55,831 nt of DNA, taken from Acidovorax sp. Leaf191 (GTDB taxonomy: Bacteria > Pseudomonadota > Gammaproteobacteria > Burkholderiales > Burkholderiaceae_C). The notes under the pieces were generated by a model, which was given only the letters and a program-made list of their open reading frames with translations, was not told the DNA's origin and made no database searches. Below, one piece after another: positions 48,039 to 55,697 of this stretch. The stretch lies in the NCBI RefSeq assembly GCF_001424425.1, contig NZ_LMPT01000008.1, positions 1 through 55,831 on the forward strand. The letters are read 5' to 3'. The position numbers and the translations under genes were made by a program. How positions within the stretch are numbered: the first letter of the stretch is position 1; each line of letters opens with the position of its first letter.

Positions 48039-49544
48039 TCACGGATGCGCGGCTTGCGGGGCGAGCCGGTACACCGGCTCGGGCTCCGGGGGCCGCACTG
48101 GCCCCATGCCGGTATAGGCCTCCGAGTGCACGCTGCCCGCCAGTTCGCTGTGGGCCCGGTGGCTCAGCACGACCGTGCCCGGGCCTGCCAGGCTGTTCAG
48201 GTACAGCGTCACATTGGCCGCCTGGCGGCCATCCGGCGAGGCTCCGGACGGCTTGGGTGCCGCCGTGTGCATGCCCCCGGATATCTCCAGCCGCACGCCG
48301 TGCTGCACCTCCAGCAGGCGGCTTCGGCGCTGCACACGAATGCAAAGGTCCTGGGCGAGCGCTGCGGCCCGCTGCAGGTTCTCTGCACTGCTGGGCCCCT
48401 GGTCGAAGTGGAACAGCATGCAGTCGCCCAGCGTTCCCGCATCATGGCCCTGGCCGGACTGCACGGCGCTGGCACACCAGCGCAGCTGCTGCTCGCGGAT
48501 CTCCTGCAGGTCGGACAGCTCCAGCGACGCATCCCGGGCCGGATACAGCCGCAGCGTAAGGCTCAGGATGGCGCGCGATGGCGTGCCCCTGGCCTGCTCT
48601 TGCGCCAGCAGCAGGGGGTCGATCGTGGAGTTCCTGCGCGCACCCGGCAACGCCATCGCGGGCAAAAGCGCTGGCGGGCCCGGCGGGGCCGCGCGCATCT
48701 GCGCCAGGCATTGAGCAAGCTCTGCGTACAGCCGGGCGGCGTCGGCCGCGCGCAGGTGGACGTTCTTGTGCAAAGCCCGCAGCAGCAGCGGGGCCAGCGG
48801 GCTGCGCAACACGTCGTCGGGCAATGCGATGGGCGATGGGCTCAGCTGCTGCCGCAGCACTTCGGTCACGCCGGCCCCCTGGACGCAGGGCCTGGCACAC
48901 AGGCATTCCACAAAGATCAAGGCCCAGGCGTAGAGGTCGGTGGCGGGCACGCAGGCGTCGCCCCGCAACTGCTCCGGCGCGCAGTAGGCCGGCGTCCCTT
49001 CCGCACCCGCTGCGAACTGCGGCGCTCCGTGGTGGCTGGCCAGCCCGAAGTCCAGCACCTTGGCATGCAACGTGACCCCGGTGGCCACGACCATCACGTT
49101 CTCGGGTTTCAGGTCGCGGTGCACGATGTGGCGCACATGCAGGAAGCTCAGGGCATCCAGCAGTTGCGCCATGAGCGCCGCGGCATCCGGCAAGGGGAAC
49201 CTGCCGTGGCGCTGCAGGAGGTCGCGCAGCGTCTCTCCCGGAACGTACTCCAGGACCGCGAACGGAAACCCTCCATCGGCCATGCCCTTGTCCAGCAGCC
49301 GCACCACGTGGGCGTGCTGCAGCAGAGCCAGCACCCGGGTTTCCTGGTGCAGCCGCTGGTGCACACGGCGCCGCGCAGCCGGGTCGCGCGCGGCACCGGC
49401 ACCTGGAACCTTGATTGCCACGAGTTGCCCGGTGCTGCGTTGCCGGGCCTTGAAGACCTGGCCCGATGCGCCCTGTCCCAGCAAACCCAGCACCTGATAG
49501 CCAGGCATGCCCACGGGAAAACCGTGCGCGGGCACGGGCGTCAT
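48039..49544 (-). CDS. Ser/Thr protein kinase with a cyclase-like C-terminal domain
   Basis: A 501-aa cytoplasmic protein. The Hanks-type kinase domain (about residues 15-275) has GQGASGQVFKA, VAIKV with the ATP-anchoring Lys, catalytic HRDLKPENV, DFGLA and GTPAYCAPEQL, so it should be active. Residues about 320-480 resemble a class III nucleotide-cyclase fold (LTLRLYPARDASLELSD, GTLGDCMLFHFDQGPSSAENLQRA, VRLEISGGMHTA, ANVTLYLNSLAGPGTVVLS), but the metal-binding aspartates are not conserved. I read this as a sensory or docking module. Kinase-cyclase fusions are known beside some modified-peptide (TOMM) clusters. The start ATG 49544 lies 18 bases from the FHA gene's stop, so kinase and FHA protein form one unit. 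Confidence 0.85.
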   Translation of the reverse strand: MTPVPAHGFPVGMPGYQVLGLLGQGASGQVFKARQRSTGQLVAIKVPGAGAARDPAARRRVHQRLHQETRVLALLQHAHVVRLLDKGMADGGFPFAVLEYVPGETLRDLLQRHGRFPLPDAAALMAQLLDALSFLHVRHIVHRDLKPENVMVVATGVTLHAKVLDFGLASHHGAPQFAAGAEGTPAYCAPEQLRGDACVPATDLYAWALIFVECLCARPCVQGAGVTEVLRQQLSPSPIALPDDVLRSPLAPLLLRALHKNVHLRAADAARLYAELAQCLAQMRAAPPGPPALLPAMALPGARRNSTIDPLLLAQEQARGTPSRAILSLTLRLYPARDASLELSDLQEIREQQLRWCASAVQSGQGHDAGTLGDCMLFHFDQGPSSAENLQRAAALAQDLCIRVQRRSRLLEVQHGVRLEISGGMHTAAPKPSGASPDGRQAANVTLYLNSLAGPGTVVLSHRAHSELAGSVHSEAYTGMGPVRPPEPEPVYRLAPQAAHP

Positions 49545-49562
49545 ATCGATCGGGAGGCAGGG

Positions 49563-50561
49563 TCAGGCAGCGAGCTTTTCTTCAGCGTGGATCTGGCCGC
49601 TCAGCGACAGCGGATCGAAGTCGGCTTCGAGCTGGCTCCCGCGCATGATGCAAAACCGCAGGCTGCCGAAACGCAGCGATCCCCGGCGGCGTTCGACCAG
49701 TTCGGGCACATGGGAGTCCGCCGGCATCGCCAGGGCCAATTGCTTGCGCATGCGGAACACCTGAATGTTCAGATGCCCGGGCTCCACCCCCAGCATCTTG
49801 GCCAGGCGATCCAGTTCGACCCATCCGTGGGCCTGACTGTCCGGATGCCGCTGCGCATCCGCCCAGCGCAGGCGTGCCAGTGTCAGCAGCGCATAGTGGT
49901 GCGTGCGTTCTCCGAGATCGAATGTCCGGTCCCGCTCCTGCACCTCCAATCGCACGTGCTCTTCATCCAGGCTGACATGGAAACGCAAGGCCGTGCGCGG
50001 ACGCACGAAGGGGATGGCAGTCGCCATCGACTCCATCGTGGAGGAGACTTCGGCGGCCGCTGCAATGAAGCACCAGGCCCGGTTGGAGAAGCGGACTTCA
50101 TCACCGTCCTCCAGCGTCCAGCTGCCATGCGGGTTGGTGCAGATCCACTGGCCCTGTTCAGTGCAGTGGATGGACACTTCGGCGCCCTGCCCTTGCGGCA
50201 GCAGGTTGGACCGCTGCAGCGGTATGGGGGCGCCGTCGTGCCCCAGGGGCCACAGCAGGTTTCCGGGCGGTGACAAGTCTTCCACCACCCAGGCAGCGCC
50301 CGGACTGCGGCCAAAGCACACGGTGCTTCCTACGCGCAGCACCTGGGTGTCGGCGTGCGACATGGAGGTGCCGTCGATCAAGGTGCCGTTGCGGCTGTGG
50401 TCGCGCAGCTCCCACACCGTGCCCGTCCAGCGGATGGAGGCATGCAGTTGTGACGCGTCCGGGCTGTCCAGCAATGTGTCGGACGAACGGCCCCGCCCGA
50501 ACACATGGAGCGTCCGCAAATGGATCTTGCGCTGCGTAGCGCTATTTTTCAGGATTGCCAT
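49563..50561 (-). CDS. FHA-domain protein with a C-terminal DNA-binding-like region
   Basis: A 332-aa protein. I set the start at ATG 50561 (MAILKNSATQRKIHLRTLHVF) with GAGGGG 7 bases upstream; ATG 50576 is an alternative. The FHA phosphothreonine-binding domain covers about residues 14-95: FGRGRSSDTLL, SQLHASIRW and RDHSRNGTLIDG hold the Gly-Arg, Ser/His and Asn-Gly residues of a functional pocket. The C-terminal third (HHYALLTLARLRWADAQ, VELDRLAKMLGVEPGHLNIQVFRMRKQL) looks like a winged-helix-like region, so it may act on DNA. Translated just ahead of a Ser/Thr kinase, it is the likely phospho-reader for that kinase and a candidate regulator of the neighbouring cluster. Confidence 0.85.
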   Translation of the reverse strand: MAILKNSATQRKIHLRTLHVFGRGRSSDTLLDSPDASQLHASIRWTGTVWELRDHSRNGTLIDGTSMSHADTQVLRVGSTVCFGRSPGAAWVVEDLSPPGNLLWPLGHDGAPIPLQRSNLLPQGQGAEVSIHCTEQGQWICTNPHGSWTLEDGDEVRFSNRAWCFIAAAAEVSSTMESMATAIPFVRPRTALRFHVSLDEEHVRLEVQERDRTFDLGERTHHYALLTLARLRWADAQRHPDSQAHGWVELDRLAKMLGVEPGHLNIQVFRMRKQLALAMPADSHVPELVERRRGSLRFGSLRFCIMRGSQLEADFDPLSLSGQIHAEEKLAA

Positions 50562-50955
50562 CAGTTCGCCCCTCATTGGTTCTGCTTCACATCGGCACCA
50601 CGGCTCCTCGTCTGCGCAGGCGCATGTGGAGCAATGTGGCATGCCGCCGATACCGTTCCGCAGGGCTCTCCACCAGCGGGAAAGGGGGCCTGGAGCCCCC
50701 GGTCGCGCGCGCGGGTGAATGAACAGCCATGGCAGGTACCGCCGATGCGTGTGAAGTGTGGAAGTCCGCGCCACGCCTCGCAACTCACAAACTTGGTAGG
50801 TCGTTTTTCGGAACCTGTGCAGCTATCGTCGAAGCAAAAGGCGCGCGTGCTCGCTGGCAATGCCCCGAAATCGCCAAGCTGGCACGCATCCCAGACACTG
50901 GGGGCAGCGCGCGGCGCGTGCCACCCGCACTGACAGTCCCGCAAGGAAAAAAACC

Positions 50956-51003
50956 ATGCACAAAAAGACCCGTCCACCAAGCAACTTTTGCCTCGGGGCA
51001 TGA
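50956..51003 (+). other. 15-codon leader reading frame before the GH25 gene
   Basis: ATG 50956 has an excellent ribosome site (AAGGA 8 bases upstream) and encodes MHKKTRPPSNFCLGA before a TGA at 51001-51003. The GH25 start at 51008, five bases later in another frame, has no good ribosome site. The frame may act as a coupled leader, or it could be the true N-terminus cut off by a one-base change. The rest of the 446-base gap from 50562 to 51007 shows nothing else that I can support. Confidence 0.45.
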
Positions 51004-51007
51004 CGTG

Positions 51008-51646
51008 ATGACCTTACAAACCCGTGGCATCGACGTCAGCCACTACCAAGGCATGGTCCAGTGGCGCAGCGTGGCCGGCAGCGGCATGGCCTTTTGCTTC
51101 ATCAAGGCTACCCAGGGCATCGCCTTTGTAGACCCGTACTTCCAGACCAACTGGTCGGGTAGCGAGGCCGCAGGGCTGCTCAGGGGCGCCTACCATTTCG
51201 GCCAAGCGAGCACCGACGCCACTGCACAGGCGCAGTTCTTCTATGACACCGTGAGGGCAGATGCGACGCTGGGACCGCAGGACCTGCCGCCCGTTCTGGA
51301 CCTGGAAACGCTGGATGGACAAAGCCCGGAAGACACCCTGCAATGGACCCTGCAGTTCCTGGCACGGACCGACGCCCTCTTCGGCCGTCAGACGGTGCTC
51401 TACACCGACGCTGGCTTCTGGCAACAACTTTGTGCGTTGCCCGGCTGCGAGGTGCTGGCGTCCCGCCCGCTGTGGCTGGCCGCCTATTCGGCCACGCCCC
51501 GCATACCGCCGCCATGGAACGCGTGGACCTTCTGGCAGTACAGCGACGGCACTTCCAACGGAGGCACCCCGGTCCCCGGTGTCACCGGACCTGTCGACCA
51601 GGACTGGTTCGCAGGGTCGGTCACGCAGTTGGCGGCCCTGGCATGA
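51008..51646 (+). CDS. Glycoside hydrolase family 25 muramidase
   Basis: A 212-aa lysozyme of the GH25 (Chalaropsis/phage Cpl-1) family. The signature GIDVSHYQG near the start, the catalytic Asp-x-Glu in PPVLDLETLDG near residue 97, GAYHFGQAS and FWQYSDGTSNGG are all present. It would cut the MurNAc-GlcNAc bond of peptidoglycan. There is no signal peptide after ATG 51008; export, if any, would need another route or an alternative N-terminus. Upstream stands a short leader reading frame with the only strong ribosome site. It faces away from the FHA-kinase unit and may provide wall remodelling for the system encoded at 38.3-47.9 kb. Confidence 0.9.
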   Translation: MTLQTRGIDVSHYQGMVQWRSVAGSGMAFCFIKATQGIAFVDPYFQTNWSGSEAAGLLRGAYHFGQASTDATAQAQFFYDTVRADATLGPQDLPPVLDLETLDGQSPEDTLQWTLQFLARTDALFGRQTVLYTDAGFWQQLCALPGCEVLASRPLWLAAYSATPRIPPPWNAWTFWQYSDGTSNGGTPVPGVTGPVDQDWFAGSVTQLAALA

Positions 51647-51780
51647 AATCTTGAGGGGGAGTGCCTGCGCATCGGCCCCTGCGTTGCGACAAGGTGGCCC
51701 CGCGAAGGGCACGCCCTTTTGCCGCAGGGGGGCTGCTCGCGCTGGGCCCAGGCTGATCGACGTCTGGATCGGCCTCGCCG

Positions 51781-52281
51781 CTACTGCGCTTTTTCCAGTG
51801 TCAGCACCACAGAGCCGAACCCCGAGCCCAGCGTTGCAGTGAAGCTGGTTTGCGCCTTGTCGCTCATCCGCATGAAGTAGCCGTCCTTGCCTTTCAACCC
51901 GCACACGGTGGTGCCACTTTTCTTGGCTTCGGCTATCGCGTCGTTGTCGTTGCCCGTCAACATCTTCCACAAAGCATCGGGATCGATGGGCGCCAGTGAC
52001 TCCACGTTCGGCTTGCCGGTGTCGTCCGGAAAAGCCTTGCCGTCCGGCCCGACGAATGAGAAGGCATAGCGCTTGCCGTCGCGCGAGATCCGGATGCGAT
52101 CCTCGTCATCGGACTTGCTGCTCCCCCGCGCGGTGCGCTTTTCCACGATCTTGAAATCGCCCAGCATGGCGGCATCACAGGCCGCGGCGTTCTTGTCCTG
52201 GGCGTATAGGGGGCTCGACATCAGAAGACACGCAGTGATCGCAGCAAGGCGGTAAATGGATTGAGTGGCCAGAAGCACCAT
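51781..52281 (-). CDS. Exported protein of unknown function
   Basis: A 166-aa protein with an N-terminal signal (MVLLATQSIYRLAAITACLLMSSPLYAQ) cleaved before DKNAAAC. The mature part is rich in charged residues (GDFKIVEKRTARGSSKSDDEDRIRISRDGKRYAF) and ends in a beta-like stretch (SFTATLGSGFGSVVLTLEKAQ). Two cysteines (AACDAAM and TVCGLKG) may pair. No named domain is recognised. The start is ATG 52281 with AAGGA 5 bases upstream. It is separated from the flagellar genes upstream by 137 bases and is convergent with the muramidase gene. GC is intermediate between the host-like region and the flagellar segment. Confidence 0.72.
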   Translation of the reverse strand: MVLLATQSIYRLAAITACLLMSSPLYAQDKNAAACDAAMLGDFKIVEKRTARGSSKSDDEDRIRISRDGKRYAFSFVGPDGKAFPDDTGKPNVESLAPIDPDALWKMLTGNDNDAIAEAKKSGTTVCGLKGKDGYFMRMSDKAQTSFTATLGSGFGSVVLTLEKAQ

Positions 52282-52418
52282 GGATTCCTTACTGAAACTG
52301 CACCGTGAGGCGCAGAAAAAAATGCGCCTTTGCAACCGGTCGCAGTGATGGCTGTGCGGAAGTTGTATTCGTGGCCACCGTTGACCTTACCACTGCAAAT
52401 CCCCGTAAAACCTAGAGG

Positions 52419-53693
52419 CTAATCGGCCCGCGCGTTCACACTCCGAGCCATCGCCGATTGGAGCGCACCACTCCAGATACTCCCTCCTCCCAACGGGGCG
52501 GCCTGATCGCTCAGCAGGCGCTGGGCCAACTGTTCGAAGGCTTGAGGGTTGCTGATTTCACCTCGGAGAATGGCCTGCGCAAAGCGCCCGCTGAGATTTG
52601 CGGGATCGAGGCGAAGTGCTCGCTCAGCGTGCTCAGTAGCGCCTCGCAAGTTGTTCTCCAAAGCAAGTACCACCGCCAAACCACCATGGCTTTCCGAAAA
52701 ATTGCGGTCTAGGGCGAGAGCAGCTTCAAAAGCGCTTCGCGCTGATTCCAGTTGGTGCTGTATCAGCCTGGACCAACCTAGTCCATGCCAAGTACCAATG
52801 TGCTCCGGCATCGTTTGGATCGCTGTTTGAAAATGCTGGCTGGCCAGTGCTGCCTCGCCAGCCAACAGTTCCGCGAAAGCACAAGTCGACCAGGAGCGAC
52901 CATCGGCAGGATTCATTTGCAAAGCAGCCAGAGACAGTTCCCGGGCCCTAGCCGCATCACGTCTTGCCAAAGCGAGGGAGGCCTGGGCAATGAGTGCCTC
53001 CATGGGTCGCTTGCTCTGCCCGACGTGAACAAGTGCCGCTTCTGACCACTCGCCAGCGAGGTCAAACCGCTGAGAATCCAGCGCGATCAAGCTTGCGATG
53101 CCGCTGACATCAGGGTCAAGGCGGTGCTCGGGACTCAAATGAAGCACCCATTGAACCGCGCGATCCAACTCTCCCGACTGGTGCAAGGCACGCAGCCAAA
53201 GCTTGGTCAGGGGCAGCGAAAATCCCGGTGCGGCATCAGTATCCATACGCGATTGCAGACGAGCAATGCACTGCACATACTGGTTTGACTGAAAATCAAG
53301 AAGTGCGAGGTTGTGCAATACAGCATCTGCCAAGCCAGGAGGCGGCGAGGCCAGGGATTCCAGCTTGTGCAAAACATTCAGAGCTTCATCAGACTTACCT
53401 TGTGCAAGCCAAAAATCGGCCTCTCGCAACGACCATGCCAAAGATCCAGGGTTCAGCGCCAGAGCATGTTGCATATGAAACTGTGCTCTATCCCACTGGC
53501 GCGCGATCAACGCTGTTTCAAACGCCTCCGCCAGCAACGAGGCATTGCCGGGATCGTCACGCAGGTACGCCTCCAAGCGATCCAGGCGACGCACAACCTC
53601 TACAGAGGCGGATTTCTGAGCAGCAATGATAGATTCGTAGTTCATGATTGAAGAAAGGTCAGTCAGTTGCTGGAGCCTCGTCAGACAACTCAT
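52419..53693 (-). CDS. Tetratricopeptide-repeat protein in the flagellar segment
   Basis: A helical-repeat protein of 424 aa from ATG 53693; ATG 53645 (MNYESIIAAQKSASVEVV) would give 408 aa and is also reasonable. Several TPR-type pairs can be seen: AQFHMQHALALNPGSLAWSL, AREL SLAALQMNPADGRSW-type repeats, ASQHFQTAIQTMPEHIGTWHGLG, ARSAFEAALALDRNFSESHGGLA and ATEHAERALRLDPANLSGRF. There is no signal peptide or membrane segment, so it should be a cytoplasmic scaffold. It follows the fliA-like gene by 68 bases on the same strand and shares the lower GC of the flagellar genes. Its role in flagellar assembly or glycosylation is unknown; TPR proteins occur in many flagellar loci. Confidence 0.8.
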   Translation of the reverse strand: MSCLTRLQQLTDLSSIMNYESIIAAQKSASVEVVRRLDRLEAYLRDDPGNASLLAEAFETALIARQWDRAQFHMQHALALNPGSLAWSLREADFWLAQGKSDEALNVLHKLESLASPPPGLADAVLHNLALLDFQSNQYVQCIARLQSRMDTDAAPGFSLPLTKLWLRALHQSGELDRAVQWVLHLSPEHRLDPDVSGIASLIALDSQRFDLAGEWSEAALVHVGQSKRPMEALIAQASLALARRDAARARELSLAALQMNPADGRSWSTCAFAELLAGEAALASQHFQTAIQTMPEHIGTWHGLGWSRLIQHQLESARSAFEAALALDRNFSESHGGLAVVLALENNLRGATEHAERALRLDPANLSGRFAQAILRGEISNPQAFEQLAQRLLSDQAAPLGGGSIWSGALQSAMARSVNARAD

Positions 53694-53761
53694 TCATCCT
53701 AATTCAGCGGTGCGCGCTAGGGATTGACGAGGCAGTCTCGCTGCTGAGGCAAGTTCGCGCG

Positions 53762-54586
53762 TTAGAGGAAAACATCCCCCCCCGGTCGCTGCGACAGAAG
53801 ATGCCTGAGGTGGGCCAGTGCTTTGCGATGAATTTGAGAAACACGACTTCGAGAAATGCCCAGCAATTGGCTAATCTCCTCGAATGCAAGGCCCTGGTGG
53901 TAGTGATAGCGGATAACTCGGCGTTCAGGCTGCGCGAGGTTGCCGATAGCGGTGTGCAAGGTTTCTTCCAGTTGAAGCGCTTCGCTCTTTTTAAAGTAAT
54001 CGACCTCGGGCGAAGCCACTACCGAAGCGTCCTCTGGCGAGGCAAACATTCTGGTGCCCTCCAGCATGACCCCTAAAGCCAAGCCAATTCCGACTTCGGC
54101 CATGTAGCTGAGCAGTGGATTGGGCAGATCACCCGAAAGACTGCCGGCAGTCTCTCCCAATGAAGATTGCGGAGCATCTTTGAGCGAATCGAGGCGCTCC
54201 TTTCGAAGGCGCTGTTGGGCTGCAATTTGCTGATTCTTCTCGGTTTGCCTCTCAAGTCCACTAAGGATGGCGCCTCGAATCCTGTGGGTTGCGTAGGCCT
54301 TGAAATGCACTCCTGCGTCTGGGTTGAATCGCGCGATGGCTTCGAGCAAACCGACACAGGCCAATTGATGATAGTCCGCGAACTCCACCTCGTCATGAAA
54401 CCGCCCTTTGTACGCTACCGCGGCCACCATGCGTGCATAGGGAGTGAAAAGGCTGACCAGTGCTTCCCGGGCGCTCAGGTCTCCGTCCCCGTGCCAACGC
54501 TGCCACAAACCTGACTCTGAGATGCCTATGTCAGAGCCATCTGAGAAGTTGCACTCGAAAGGGTCTTTCGTTCCCTCCATACCCAT
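53762..54586 (-). CDS. FliA-family (sigma-28) flagellar sigma factor
   Basis: A 274-aa sigma factor. I prefer the ATG at 54586 (MGMEGTKDPFECNF), 14 bases past the fliP stop. Region 2 is ALVSLFTPYARMVAAVAYKG ... VEFADYHQLACVGLLEAIARFNPDAGVHFKAYATHRIRGAILSGLE and region 4 is LAQPERRVIRYHYHQGLAFEEISQLLGISRSRVSQIHRKALAHLR. Both are characteristic of FliA, which transcribes late flagellar and chemotaxis genes. The linker between them is longer and more divergent than in typical FliA, and the sequence is lower in GC. A position next to fliP, rather than near flhF/fleN, suggests a secondary or lateral flagellar set. Confidence 0.88.
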   Translation of the reverse strand: MGMEGTKDPFECNFSDGSDIGISESGLWQRWHGDGDLSAREALVSLFTPYARMVAAVAYKGRFHDEVEFADYHQLACVGLLEAIARFNPDAGVHFKAYATHRIRGAILSGLERQTEKNQQIAAQQRLRKERLDSLKDAPQSSLGETAGSLSGDLPNPLLSYMAEVGIGLALGVMLEGTRMFASPEDASVVASPEVDYFKKSEALQLEETLHTAIGNLAQPERRVIRYHYHQGLAFEEISQLLGISRSRVSQIHRKALAHLRHLLSQRPGGDVFL

Positions 54587-54600
54587 GCTTCGCTCACTAT

Positions 54601-55371
54601 CTAGCGAAAGCTGCCAACCAAGGCCTTGAGCAAGAGACTCCATCCATCGATCAGGATGAACATCAAGATCTTGATGGGCAACGCAATGGTGGTTGGCGGC
54701 ATCATCATCATGCCGAGCGTCATCAGAACACTGGAGACGATCAAGTCGATGAGCAGAAAGGGCAGAAACACCACGAAGCCAATTTGAAACGCGGCACGCA
54801 ACTCAGACAGCATGAATGCAGGAATCAGCTGAACATTGCTGATGTCTTCCATAGACTCTGGTGGTTTTGACTTGGACAATTCAATCATCAAAGCCAGATC
54901 CTGTTCCCGTGTCTGGCGAACCATGAACTCCCTCAGCGGAGCAACTCCCTTCGTATAGCCCGCTTCAAAACCTATGGCGCCAGCCATGAACGGCTGAAAC
55001 GCTTCCTTGTTGACCCGCTCGATCACTGGCGACATGGTGAACATCGTCAAAAAAAGTGCGAGACCGATCAGTACTGTATTTGGGGGCGTCTCGTTCATGC
55101 CAATTGCATGGCGCAGCATGGACAAGACGATGATGATCCGCAAGAACGCCGTCACGCAGACCAACAAGGCAGGCAAAACAGCCAGCACTGTCAGCCCGAG
55201 CACGATGCGCAGAGCTTGAGAAGTCTCCGCCGCCACTGGCGGGAGCGCCCCTTTGGTCTGTGCATGTACGAGGCCCGTGAGGAGCACAGAACAAGCGATA
55301 CCCAGCGCTGCCACGTACCTCGTTGACCGGGAGCGGGACACCTTTGACAGAAAGGATCCAGGATCTCTCAT
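54601..55371 (-). CDS. fliP: Flagellar type III secretion protein FliP
   Basis: A 256-aa inner-membrane component of the flagellar export gate (FliP-FliQ-FliR complex). A signal-like N-terminus (YVAALGIACSVLLTGLVHAQ) precedes four membrane segments. The family blocks are LTVLAVLPALLVCVTAFLRIIIVLSMLRHAIGMNETPPN, LFLTMFTMSPVIERVNKEAFQPF, LREFMVRQTREQDLALM, IPAFMLSELRAAFQIGF and VVFLPFLLIDLIVSSVLMTLGMMMMPP. All are near-textbook FliP. The start ATG 55371 overlaps the fliO stop by four bases. The following sigma-factor gene is 14 bases away. The base composition is clearly lower in GC than the rest of the window. Confidence 0.96.
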   Translation of the reverse strand: MRDPGSFLSKVSRSRSTRYVAALGIACSVLLTGLVHAQTKGALPPVAAETSQALRIVLGLTVLAVLPALLVCVTAFLRIIIVLSMLRHAIGMNETPPNTVLIGLALFLTMFTMSPVIERVNKEAFQPFMAGAIGFEAGYTKGVAPLREFMVRQTREQDLALMIELSKSKPPESMEDISNVQLIPAFMLSELRAAFQIGFVVFLPFLLIDLIVSSVLMTLGMMMMPPTTIALPIKILMFILIDGWSLLLKALVGSFR

Positions 55372-55697
55372 CGTGTGGCTTTCTCGGTGTCGCCGGACAT
55401 TCCAGAGACTTCGCCACTGGTTCCCACCGTTGGTGCCTCACTCAGTACCCGTATGGATTGATCGCAGCATCCGATAAGCAAACGGCGGCCTTGCCATTGC
55501 ACATCGTGCAGGCTATGGGTCGGCGTCAGTCGAGTGCTTACCACGACCAAGGGTGTGGAAGCTGATCTGCCTTGCAAACGACTCAACCAGTTGACGGCCG
55601 GTGGAGCGCCTTGCGAATCATTCCGCCCAGTCCTTGTCTTGCGCAGCCTTGCCCAAAAGGAAAGCACAAGCACCACGACGAGAATCAGTGCCCCCAC
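55368..55697 (-). CDS. fliO: FliO-like flagellar assembly protein (start uncertain)
   Basis: A short membrane protein. From a GTG at 55697 it reads MGALILVVVLVLSFWARLRKTR, one membrane helix followed by a basic stretch and a cytoplasmic domain (STPLVVVSTRLTPTHSLHDVQWQGRRLLIGCCDQSIRVLSE) with the FliO-type pattern of LTPxHSLHxVxWxGRxLLxG. Position directly before fliP, with ATGA overlap, is the classic fliO place; FliO stabilises FliP during export-gate assembly. The same frame remains open to the window edge without another ATG, GTG or TTG in the last 130 bases, so the true start may lie elsewhere or beyond the window. fliN, the usual upstream neighbour, is not recognised in 55698-55831. Confidence 0.75.
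   Translation of the reverse strand: MGALILVVVLVLSFWARLRKTRTGRNDSQGAPPAVNWLSRLQGRSASTPLVVVSTRLTPTHSLHDVQWQGRRLLIGCCDQSIRVLSEAPTVGTSGEVSGMSGDTEKATR

Noticed and set aside
48039..50561. Type VI secretion regulatory genes (kinase plus FHA)
   Set aside because: No sheath, tube, baseplate or membrane-complex genes of a type VI system occur in the window, so the kinase-FHA pair alone does not support it.
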